From: Pirellulales bacterium
Lineage (GTDB): Bacteria > Planctomycetota > Planctomycetia > Pirellulales > JAICIG01
Assembly (NCBI GenBank): GCA_025924495.1
Contig: JAICIG010000451.1
Coordinates: forward strand, 1 to 6,322
DNA length: 6,322 nucleotides
Direction: 5' to 3'
Made by a program: the position numbers and the translations under genes. The notes below the pieces were generated by a model that was not told where the DNA came from, ran no database searches, and was given only the letters and a program-made list of their open reading frames with translations. Numbering within the stretch: position 1 is the first letter of the stretch; every line of letters starts with the position of its first letter. Below, in pieces: positions 1-6,322 of this stretch.

Positions 1-447
1 ATCATCCTCGATCGCGATTGCTACGGCATTACGCTTAGCGCGAACGTCATCGCCCATGAAATGTCGGGGGGCATCGAACTGCGCGATGCTCACGGCTGCT
101 CCGTCAGCGGCAACAGCTTTCCGCTGGTCTGGAAACGCTCGATCTACGTCGGCCCCGAAAGCGACCGCATTGCCATTACGGGCAATGCCATTTCCGGCTC
201 ATCGATCGGCGGCGGCAAAACCAAGCGGCCGATCGAAGAGAATCATCCGGGCGGAATCGTGCTCGAAGGAACTTCCGAGATCACGATCTCCGGCAACAAC
301 TTCTCCGGCCTGGAAACCAAAGCCCTGGCGTTGGAAGGCGAACCGAGCCGCCGCATAGTTTTCACCGGCAACGTGCTGGCGGACGTCAAAAGCGACCACG
401 ATAAACTCGCTGATTCGGAAGTCTCGGCCAACATCGTCAGCCCGTAG
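1..447 (+). CDS. Right-handed parallel beta-helix protein, C-terminal part (5' partial)
   Basis: The frame is open from the first base to a TAG at 445-447, giving 148 residues with the start outside the window. The protein is built of short, roughly 20-24-residue rungs that alternate hydrophobic strands with Gly/Asn turns, for example GITLSANVI, SVSGNSF, IAITGNAISG, GIVLEG, ITISGNNFSG and IVFTGNVL. The recurring 'I-x-I-x-G-N-x-I/F' pattern is typical of NosD-like/PF13229 beta-helix proteins. Such folds occur in exported polysaccharide lyases, epimerases and surface proteins. No catalytic signature is visible in this fragment, so the substrate cannot be named. The last rung (VSANIVS) is followed directly by the stop, so there is no C-terminal anchor or sorting domain. 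The fold assignment is fairly safe; the function is unknown. Confidence 0.8.
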   Translation: MILDRDCYGITLSANVIAHEMSGGIELRDAHGCSVSGNSFPLVWKRSIYVGPESDRIAITGNAISGSSIGGGKTKRPIEENHPGGIVLEGTSEITISGNNFSGLETKALALEGEPSRRIVFTGNVLADVKSDHDKLADSEVSANIVSP

Positions 448-529
448 CTAGCATCGCTAATTCTCAGCCACTCGCCGCTCATGGGCCGGGAGTCTGCAAA
501 GATTCTGCTCCATGTGGTGCGGCGCCGTC

Positions 530-556
530 GCCGGAGAAACAAGTTGGCGCTCCGGC
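530..556 (+). terminator. Stem-loop between the beta-helix gene and the LRR gene, possible terminator
   Basis: GCCGGAG (530-536) and CTCCGGC (550-556) form a perfect 7-bp stem around a 13-base loop. No T-run follows, so it is not a classical intrinsic terminator. It lies 82 bases after the beta-helix stop and before the next gene, which is the only other support. Confidence 0.25.
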
Positions 557-571
557 CAGCGCGCCGTTTCA

Positions 572-601
572 TTGCCTTGCCGGCCAGACGTTTGCTATGC
601 T
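572..601 (+). promoter_or_regulatory. Weak candidate sigma70-type promoter for the LRR lipoprotein
   Basis: A -35-like TTGCCT (572-577) and a -10-like TATGCT (596-601) are separated by 18 bases and lie just upstream of the LRR gene. Matches to consensus are partial, and sigma-factor preferences here are assumed. The leader to the ATG at 632 would be only about 25 bases. Confidence 0.2.
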
Positions 602-631
602 GAGGCGGGATCGCTTTTGCCAATAGCACGT

Positions 632-1168
632 ATGCGCCGTCACGGCCTGTTTTTGCTGAGCATGTCGCTCGTGGTCGGGCTTTCGGGCTGCGGCGCCAAG
701 CCGACGCCCGAGCAAACCGAAGCGATCGCCCTGATCAAGTCGCTTGGCGGCAAATGCAAAACCGCCGATGATCGACCTGGACGCCCGGTGATTGAAATCG
801 CCCTGGGCGGTACGCCAGTCCGCGATGAAGATCTCAGCAAGCTGGCCTGCTTCCGCGAACTCGAGACGCTCTCGCTTTTCGATTCTTCCATCGGCGACGC
901 GGGGTTGGTTCGTCTCAAATCGCTCAAGAATTTGCACACGCTCTACCTCGGCCGGACGCAAACGACCGACGACGGGCTGGCCGCGCTGACCGGCATGTCG
1001 AAGCTGAAAACGCTCGGGCTCAGCGATACGCGCGTAACCGATGCCGGCCTCGCGCATTTGCAAACGCTAAAGAATCTCCGAGGCTTGAACCTCAGACGCA
1101 CCCGAACGACGGCCGCGGGCGTGCGCGAGCTGAAGCAGTCGCTCCCGCAGCTGGTCGTTCACCTTTAA
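632..1168 (+). CDS. Leucine-rich-repeat lipoprotein
   Basis: This encodes a 178-residue predicted lipoprotein. A basic N-terminus (MRRHG) and a hydrophobic stretch lead to the lipobox LSGC with Cys20, so export and lipid attachment at that Cys are expected. Residues 21-70 form a linker and capping region. Leucine-rich repeats with an exact 24-residue period then begin at Leu77, Leu101, Leu125 and Leu149 (LETL, LHTL, LKTL, LRGL), with a T-x-T/V-T-D/A-x-G-L second half. This LRR style is abundant in planctomycetes and is thought to mediate protein binding; the partner is unknown. The frame is open to an ATG at 512, but that start would bury the signal peptide, so 632 is preferred. A TTG at 617 with GAGGCGGGA upstream (602-610) is a credible alternative adding five residues. 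The repeats end almost at the stop, so there is no effector domain. Confidence 0.85.
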   Translation: MRRHGLFLLSMSLVVGLSGCGAKPTPEQTEAIALIKSLGGKCKTADDRPGRPVIEIALGGTPVRDEDLSKLACFRELETLSLFDSSIGDAGLVRLKSLKNLHTLYLGRTQTTDDGLAALTGMSKLKTLGLSDTRVTDAGLAHLQTLKNLRGLNLRRTRTTAAGVRELKQSLPQLVVHL

Positions 1169-1232
1169 CCGCAGTCGTTGTTCGGAAAGCAGTCGATGGA
1201 ACAAAAGTGCGTCTAGAACGGAGAGGCTTGTC

Positions 1233-2141
1233 ATGTCTCAATCCCGCGGATCTCAAGCGGCTTTCACCTTGGTCGAATTGCTGGTTTCGATCGCCATCAT
1301 CGGCATCTTGATCGCCATTTTGCTGCCGGCAGTGCAATACGCGCGCGAAGCGGCGCGGCTCACGTCGTGCCGCAACAATCTCAAGCAAATCGGCCTGGCC
1401 TTTCACCAATACGAAGGCCAACGCCTCGTCTATCCGCCCAGCTCCACGACCTTCGTCGAGAACGGTATCTGGAGCCAGTCGCCGCAGTCGTATCATCTGC
1501 ACAGTTGGGCGAGCATGATCTTGCCGCAGCTGGAGCAAGCCAATCTCGCCGGGCAAGTGAACTACCAGCTCTCATCGCTCGATGCGGTCAATCAACCAGC
1601 CGCCTCGACGGTCATTCCGATTTATCGTTGCCCTTCGTACATCGGTCCCGATTACAGCCAAGAGCCGCGTTATCTGCAATTGTCGCTCACCTACGCTATC
1701 CGCAACTATGTAGCGTTGGGCGCGACGACCGTGGACAAGCTTTGGAAGGAACCCGACGGCGCCATCTACTGGCAAGCAGAAACGCGGCCGCGCGACCTGA
1801 CCGACGGCCTGTCGCACACTTTTTTCATCGCCGAGACGCGCGAACCGAATGCGGCCGTCTGGATCGACGGCAGCACGGCTTCGATCTCCAGCTTGATCTA
1901 TGATGCCAACAGCTCGACCTTCTCCGACCGAGTTGTCTCCTTGAACTACGAGCCCTATTATTCGTCCGGCGGCCAAGGCATCGACTGCTTATGGGGGCCG
2001 TCCAGCATGCACACGGGCGGCGCGTTGCATCTGCTGGCCGACGGCTCCGTACAGTTCATCAAAAACGCCATCGACGTCAGCATCTACCTGGCCTTGACCA
2101 CGCGAGCCGGCGGCGAAGGGCTCGATGCGGGCAATTATTGA
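1233..2141 (+). CDS. DUF1559 protein with prepilin-type N-terminus and H-x9-DG C-terminus
   Basis: This is a complete 302-residue protein with a good Shine-Dalgarno sequence, GGAGAGG (1220-1226), six bases before the ATG. A short leader is followed by FTLVELLVSIAIIGILIAILLPAVQ (residues 11-35, given in parts: FTLVELLVSI, AIIGILIAIL, LPAVQ). This is a class III prepilin signal with the conserved Glu at +5 (Glu15) and the pseudopilin N-terminal helix. Family landmarks follow: AREAAR and CRNNLKQIGLAFHQYE (46-61), YRCPS (131-135), NYVALG (158-163) and LTDGLSHTFFIAE (189-201). The H-x9-DG motif is His260 to Asp270-Gly271, followed by TRAGGE (290-295). The length is usual for this planctomycete family, whose many paralogues are presumed to be processed by prepilin peptidase and assembled at the envelope; their exact role is not established. 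The residue before the predicted cleavage site is Ala10 rather than the usual Gly. Confidence 0.93.
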   Translation: MSQSRGSQAAFTLVELLVSIAIIGILIAILLPAVQYAREAARLTSCRNNLKQIGLAFHQYEGQRLVYPPSSTTFVENGIWSQSPQSYHLHSWASMILPQLEQANLAGQVNYQLSSLDAVNQPAASTVIPIYRCPSYIGPDYSQEPRYLQLSLTYAIRNYVALGATTVDKLWKEPDGAIYWQAETRPRDLTDGLSHTFFIAETREPNAAVWIDGSTASISSLIYDANSSTFSDRVVSLNYEPYYSSGGQGIDCLWGPSSMHTGGALHLLADGSVQFIKNAIDVSIYLALTTRAGGEGLDAGNY

Positions 2142-2143
2142 TC

Positions 2144-2172
2144 CGCGGGAATAAAACTTCGCATCGCCCGCG
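2144..2172 (+). terminator. Stem-loop just after the DUF1559 stop, possible terminator
   Basis: CGCGGG (2144-2149) and CCCGCG (2167-2172) form a perfect 6-bp GC stem with a 17-base A/T-containing loop, two bases after the stop codon. There is no downstream T-run, so its role as a terminator rests on position alone. Confidence 0.25.
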
Positions 2173-2196
2173 ATTAACAGGGCAGGGCGGCCAAAC

Positions 2197-2225
2197 TTGT
2201 TGGTTCTGGACCGCCGGAGTAGAAT
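2197..2225 (+). promoter_or_regulatory. Candidate promoter for the two-gene membrane protein operon
   Basis: TTGTTG (2197-2202) and TAGAAT (2220-2225, five of six matches to TATAAT) are separated by an ideal 17 bases in the 166-base gap before the gene at 2308. The expected leader is about 75 bases and would contain the hairpin at 2252-2266. The -35 box lies in the loop of another imperfect stem: GGCGGCCA at 2186-2193 pairs with TGGACCGCC at 2207-2215 with one bulged A. Confidence 0.35.
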
Positions 2226-2251
2226 CGCTAAGTAGTCCTCTCTCCATAGAA

Positions 2252-2266
2252 TATGCGCTCCGCATA
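2252..2266 (+). repeat. Short perfect hairpin with CTCCG apex in the leader of the 2308 gene
   Basis: TATGCG and CGCATA form a 6-bp stem around CTC. The apex reads GCTCCGC, as in the hairpin at 6134-6150, although the two stems share no sequence beyond that apex. The stem is followed by CGAT, so its last A and flank read ACGAT, as also found after the hairpin at 6156-6175. It lies 41 bases before the start codon at 2308. Confidence 0.45.
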
Positions 2267-2307
2267 CGATCTGCCGCTCGGGTCGCCGGGCTGCGTTTAG
2301 GTGAGCA

Positions 2308-3351
2308 ATGCTCGATTTTCGGCCCAAAGGCAAGAAATCGCGAAACTATCTGGCTCGCTCCGAGCAGTGGCGGCTGTTGCTGCTCGTGGCGATCATGGGG
2401 CTGGTGATGCTGATGATGGGCCAGGTGCGCCAGCCCCAGATGTGGCGCTGGATGTGGTTCGGTCAGCAGCCAGGCGGCGCCAACCAGGCGGCCAACGAGC
2501 CGAAGATCGATACGCGGCTGAAGCCCAAAGCCCGTCGCCCGATGGAGGCGGACGAATTCGTCGCCGAGCGCCCCGAAAAACCGGCGCTTCCGGCTGGAAA
2601 AAAGTTCTTCCCTGGCGTCAATGAGAAATTCCTGGGCGAGGTGCGCGACGACACGGTCTTCCGCTCCGCCGAGTCTGACGCCTTCTACCACTTGCTGGAA
2701 ATCCTCAAGGAGACCGACGAGAAAAAGCTCGAAGCGGCTGCCAGTCCCGTCACGTTTACGCAGCTCTTCACCCAGCCGAAGGAATACCGCGGTGAACTTG
2801 TCACCGTCGAGGGCGCCTTGCGCCGCAACGAAAGTCTGCCGGCCAGGCAGAACAAGTACGGCATCGAAAAGTACTCGAAGCTCGTGATTCAGCCCAACGA
2901 TCGCGCCGAACCGCTGCTCGTTTATTGCTTGGAGCCGCCTGACAGTTTGCCGTTCGGCGACAAGCTGAACCAGCCGATCAAGGCGACGGGCTTTTTCTAC
3001 AAGCGGCAAGCCGGCATGTCGGGCGACGGCATTCGCACCTGGCCGCTGGTGCTGGCGAAAACCGTCGTGGTGGCGCCGCCGCCCGCGCCCATCGGACACA
3101 AGGAAGCCGAGCCGATCTCCCCCATGATCGCCGTCGCGGGTTCGGTGTGCGCCAGTCTGGCCGTGATCTGGTTTGTGTTGGGCAGGACGAAGCGCGGCGT
3201 CAAGTTCCAGTTGCCCAGCGCCGGCAACCCGCAGGCCGAGGGCGCGTTGGCTCGGCACGGCCTCAGCTCGCTGAAGAACGAGGACATCGAACCCGACGTT
3301 CGCGGGCAGTTAGCCCGGTTGTCGCAGGAACACGAACGGGCGGGAGAATAG
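2308..3351 (+). CDS. Bitopic membrane protein of unknown function with one OB-like extracytoplasmic domain
   Basis: This 347-residue protein is not recognised as a named family. A basic N-terminus precedes transmembrane helix 1 at about residues 21-40 (WRLLLLVAIMGLVMLMMGQV). A Gln/Pro/Ala-rich linker follows, then a mixed alpha/beta domain at about 124-257. A second helix at about 270-292 leads into a tail that starts with basic RTKRGVK. By the positive-inside rule both ends should be cytoplasmic and the domain between them extracytoplasmic. The domain has the order DAFYHLL (124-130), LFTQPKEYRGELVTVEGAL (153-171), KYGIEKYSKLVI (183-194) and GFFYKR (228-233). The EYRGELVTVEG strand-turn suggests an OB-like barrel, which is inference. 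The same order recurs in the next gene, 10 bp downstream, so they are probably co-transcribed. The ATG is preceded by AGGTGAG (2299-2305). No catalytic or metal-binding motif is visible. Confidence 0.85.
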   Translation: MLDFRPKGKKSRNYLARSEQWRLLLLVAIMGLVMLMMGQVRQPQMWRWMWFGQQPGGANQAANEPKIDTRLKPKARRPMEADEFVAERPEKPALPAGKKFFPGVNEKFLGEVRDDTVFRSAESDAFYHLLEILKETDEKKLEAAASPVTFTQLFTQPKEYRGELVTVEGALRRNESLPARQNKYGIEKYSKLVIQPNDRAEPLLVYCLEPPDSLPFGDKLNQPIKATGFFYKRQAGMSGDGIRTWPLVLAKTVVVAPPPAPIGHKEAEPISPMIAVAGSVCASLAVIWFVLGRTKRGVKFQLPSAGNPQAEGALARHGLSSLKNEDIEPDVRGQLARLSQEHERAGE

Positions 3352-3361
3352 TCGCGGCAGC

Positions 3362-4852
3362 ATGCTGAAGTTCCTGCGGACAATCGCTCTCGCGGCGAGC
3401 GCCTGGTTTCTCTTCGTTGCCGTGGCGCGTTGCGCCGACGACGGCGAACAAGCCGCAGAGAACCAGCCGGCAGACAACCAGCCGGCAGACAACCAGCCGG
3501 CAGACAACCAGTCGGCAGACAACCAGTCGGCAGACAACCAGCCGGCAGCGAAGCAAGCCGAAAAAGAACAACCGCCGGCAGAGAAGCAGCCCGCGGCTAT
3601 CTCCGGTTCTCGCGAGATGCTGCGCTTGTATGGCGTCGACGACAGCTTTTTGCGCGCCTTTTCTGATGGCCAGCCGATGGGTCCGAATGACGAAGAGTCG
3701 CTGTGGCGCACCTTGTTTGCAGTTCGACGCTTCAGCCTGGCCGACATCGATCGTTGGACCCAGCGGCAAACAAGCCTAGAGCAAATCGCCGCCGATCCCG
3801 ACAAATATCGCGGCGAACTGATCGCGCTCGAGGGGCGCGTCAGGAAAGTCGAGATCGAGCAGCCTCTGCCGGAGGTCGTCGACCGCTTCAATCTGCCGAA
3901 GTTTTATTATTGCGAGCTGGTCATCGGCGAGCAGAACTTGCCTGCCTCGGTTTACGCCCTGGCTGTCCCCAAAGCCTGGAAGATCGATCGGCCGCTCGAC
4001 GAGCGCTGCGCGGTGCAAGGGTTGTTCGTCAAGCTGGCGGGCGAAGATGGTGCGTCGCGAGATCCGGTTTTCGTGGCGCAACGCGTCGCCTGGTATCCGG
4101 AGAACGAATTGGGCGACCTGAAGATGGACGTCGGGCTGTACGACGAGATCAGCCCGCGCCCCGATCTGGTTGCGGAAGATCGCGAGTGCTTCTACCAGTT
4201 GTTGGCGGCTGCCGGCCGCGCCGGTACGCAAGAACTGCTGCGCCGCACGCCGGGCCGATATTCCGTCGCGCCGCTATTCAACAAACCCAAACAGCAGCAG
4301 GGCAAGCTGATTGCACTGGAAGGTACGGCGCGGCAGGCGCTGTTGCGCCGCGTCGAAGATCCCGACATCGTCGCCCGGTTCGGCATCGATCACTATTACG
4401 AGATCGAGATGGATACGCTCGACTCGCAAAACAATCCCATCGCGTTTTGCGTCCGCGAGCTGCCGCCCGGTTTTCCTCAAGGGGAGCGAATCTTCGAGTC
4501 GGTGCGGATTCCCGGCTTCTTCTTCAAGAAGTGGGGATATCGCGTGCACTCGCCTGCCGACGAGTCCTCAGATGCCGACCAGGAAGGCCTCGTGCGACGC
4601 CAACTGGCGCCGCTGTTGATTGGCCGCCAGCCGTTGTGGATCAAGCCGGAGCGGATGGATTCTGGCTGGGCCACTTCCACCTTCATTGCCATTTTTGTGG
4701 CGGGCACGTTGGTCTTGTGGCTGATCGTCTGGCGGTTGAGCCGCAGCGACGATCGCTTTCATAAGCAAGTCGTCCGCAAGGTCGCGGTCGAGCCGGAAGG
4801 CTCGCTGAACGATCTGGGGCTGGAAGACATCGGCCCGCCAAGGTTTGATTAA
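3362..4852 (+). CDS. Exported, C-terminally membrane-anchored protein with two OB-like domains; paralogue of the upstream gene
   Basis: This 496-residue protein has no recognised family name. The signal peptide at residues 1-22 (MLKFLRTIALAASAWFLFVAVA) has a probable cleavage at AVA|RC; Arg next to the Cys argues against a lipoprotein. A low-complexity NQPAD/NQSAD repeat (34-62) and a Gln/Pro/Ala/Lys linker run to about 80. Domain 1 (about 137-246) contains DPDKYRGELIALEGRV and FYYCELVI. Domain 2 (about 274-394) contains ECFYQLL, LFNKPKQQQGKLIALEG, RFGIDHYYEIEM and GFFFKKW. Domain 2 matches the single domain of the upstream protein element by element and is its closest copy. A transmembrane helix at about 436-457 and a basic tail ending LNDLGLEDIGPPRFD follow. 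The domains should face the periplasm, held at the membrane by the C-terminal helix. The ATG is 10 bases after the previous stop; a purine-rich GGGAGA (3342-3347) lies rather far upstream as ribosome site. No enzymatic motif is visible. Confidence 0.85.
   Translation: MLKFLRTIALAASAWFLFVAVARCADDGEQAAENQPADNQPADNQPADNQSADNQSADNQPAAKQAEKEQPPAEKQPAAISGSREMLRLYGVDDSFLRAFSDGQPMGPNDEESLWRTLFAVRRFSLADIDRWTQRQTSLEQIAADPDKYRGELIALEGRVRKVEIEQPLPEVVDRFNLPKFYYCELVIGEQNLPASVYALAVPKAWKIDRPLDERCAVQGLFVKLAGEDGASRDPVFVAQRVAWYPENELGDLKMDVGLYDEISPRPDLVAEDRECFYQLLAAAGRAGTQELLRRTPGRYSVAPLFNKPKQQQGKLIALEGTARQALLRRVEDPDIVARFGIDHYYEIEMDTLDSQNNPIAFCVRELPPGFPQGERIFESVRIPGFFFKKWGYRVHSPADESSDADQEGLVRRQLAPLLIGRQPLWIKPERMDSGWATSTFIAIFVAGTLVLWLIVWRLSRSDDRFHKQVVRKVAVEPEGSLNDLGLEDIGPPRFD
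3461..3548 (+). repeat. 15-bp coding tandem repeat, about six copies (NQPAD/NQSAD)
   Basis: The unit AACCAGCCGGCAGAC begins at 3461, 3476, 3491, 3506, 3521 and 3536. Copies 4 and 5 carry the same C-to-T change (Pro to Ser), and the last copy diverges after 13 bases. The unit is a multiple of three, so copy-number change keeps the frame. It encodes a flexible, acidic linker between the signal peptide and the folded domains. Confidence 0.95.
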
Positions 4853-4889
4853 GAAGGAGACAGTAGACGGTAGACAGGAGACAGGGAAG
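4853..4889 (+). repeat. Purine-rich direct-repeat tract after the 3362 gene
   Basis: The tract begins right at the stop codon and is built from GGAGACAG (4856-4863 and 4877-4884, a 21-base period) and GTAGAC (4863-4868 and 4870-4875). It is non-coding, low-complexity and almost all purine on this strand. It probably reflects slippage or repeat expansion, and no function is evident. Confidence 0.6.
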
Positions 4890-4937
4890 AGTGATAGCAA
4901 GCAGGAATCGGGCTTCGGGAGATGGCGATAGAACACT

Positions 4938-5017
4938 AACCCGAAGCGCCAGCGAGGGAAGTCGGTCGCCGCTAGGCGACCCTTCGAGGCGCTGGGCTCT
5001 CGCTTGCGCTTCGGGTT
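4938..5017 (+). repeat. Long imperfect inverted repeat (REP-like palindromic element)
   Basis: The left arm (4938-4958, AACCCGAAGCGCCAGCGAGG plus G) pairs with the right arm (4997-5017) at 19 of 21 positions. Inside lies a perfect hairpin, GTCGCC-GCTA-GGCGAC (4965-4980), and CCAGCG (4949-4954) can instead pair with CGCTGG (4990-4995), so two nested folds compete. The element sits between the 3362 gene and mdh and could end transcription of the operon, although no T-run follows. Similar AACCCGAAGCG...AGCGAGG palindromes are, from memory and unverified here, common in planctomycete spacers. Confidence 0.7.
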
Positions 5018-5066
5018 GGCGTAGCGAGCAACACGACTTTAGCCCACTATCCCTAATTTCCGCCTC

Positions 5067-6123
<1,057 letters not shown>

Positions 6124-6133
6124 CCATAGTCGC

Positions 6134-6177
6134 CTTTTGCTCCGCAAAAGTACGTTCTTTCGCTCCGGCGAAAGACG
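6134..6177 (+). repeat. Tandem pair of hairpins sharing a GCTCCG apex
   Basis: CTTTTGC-TCC-GCAAAAG (6134-6150) is a perfect 7-bp stem. The next, TCTTTCGC-TCCG-GCGAAAGA (6156-6175), is a perfect 8-bp stem that extends to 6153-6177 with one bulged T. Both have GCTCCG at the apex, and each stem is followed by ACG(T/A)T. They look like two diverged copies of one unit, because the apex and flank are kept while the stem bases change in a compensated way. Confidence 0.6.
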
Positions 6178-6207
6178 ATAATCCTGCGGGCTTAACGTTT
6201 TGGAGTA

Positions 6208-6250
6208 CGAAGCCTATCGGCAGTTCGGCGGGCGGCACACGGAGTGTGCC
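6208..6250 (+). repeat. Hairpin pair, the second with a CGGAG apex
   Basis: GGCACAC-GGA-GTGTGCC (6234-6250) is a perfect 7-bp stem. Its apex CGGAG is the reverse complement of the CTCCG apex of the preceding hairpins, so it reads as the same element in inverted orientation. Just before it, CGAAGCC-TATC-GGC-AG-TTCG (6208-6227) forms a weaker stem with a two-base bulge. Confidence 0.5.
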
Positions 6251-6322
6251 TGCTTCTATGAAAAGTCGTTTGCTGTCAATTGGCTAAGGTGGAATTATCC
6301 GCGGTTGCCCATGCTTCTATCC
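6251..6322 (+). other. Non-coding end of window with a 9-bp direct repeat
   Basis: No credible gene start, ribosome site or RNA gene is visible here. The only structure seen is TGCTTCTAT occurring twice (6251-6259 and 6312-6320), 61 bases apart. The second copy is near the window edge, so what it belongs to cannot be told. Confidence 0.4.

Noticed and set aside
512..631. N-terminal extension of the LRR lipoprotein from an ATG at 512
   Set aside because: It would place 40 residues before a clear lipoprotein signal peptide and would include the stem-loop at 530-556 and a promoter-like site.
2077..3258. Long open reading frame on the minus strand opposite the 2308 gene
   Set aside because: It is antisense to a plus-strand gene with clear transmembrane helices and a paralogue next door. 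Its translation is rich in Arg/His/Leu with no recognisable domain, as expected from GC-rich codon shadows.
3417..3433. Lipobox around Cys24 of the 3362 gene product
   Set aside because: The residue before the Cys is Arg (AVARC), which lipoprotein signal peptidase sites do not normally tolerate. A signal peptidase I site at AVA fits better.
3310..3891. Minus-strand frames with WLSADWLSA or CRLVVC repeats
   Set aside because: The repeats are only the reverse reading of the 15-bp coding repeat, which has no stop in several frames because its unit is a multiple of three.

Overview
The window is GC-rich bacterial DNA that most resembles a planctomycete, probably of the Pirellulales. The evidence is a DUF1559 protein with a prepilin-like N-terminus and an H-x9-DG C-terminus, a small leucine-rich-repeat lipoprotein, wide spacers between genes, and spacers filled with hairpin-forming repeats. 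All supported genes are on the plus strand. There are no RNA genes, CRISPR arrays, transposases or phage genes.

Layout: (1) 1-447 is the C-terminal end of a right-handed beta-helix protein whose start lies outside the window. (2) 632-1168 encodes a predicted lipoprotein with four 24-residue leucine-rich repeats. (3) 1233-2141 is a complete DUF1559/prepilin-type protein. (4) 2308-3351 and 3362-4852, separated by 10 bp, look like a two-gene operon of membrane-anchored proteins of unknown function. Between them they carry three divergent copies of one extracytoplasmic domain of about 110 residues, and both end in a transmembrane helix with a short basic tail. The second also has a signal peptide and an NQPAD pentapeptide repeat. 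(5) 4853-5136 is a repeat-bearing spacer that ends in a candidate promoter. (6) 5137-6078 is a complete LDH-like malate dehydrogenase (mdh) with all catalytic residues intact. (7) 6079-6322 is non-coding and packed with short perfect hairpins.

Most of the genes probably work independently: a surface or exported beta-helix protein, an LRR lipoprotein, a pseudopilin-like protein and a TCA-cycle enzyme. Only the 2308/3362 pair looks functionally linked, through tight spacing and shared domains. The least explained signals are this paralogous pair and a family of short hairpins. Those hairpins have different stems but the same CTCCG apex, and they occur once before the pair and three times after mdh.
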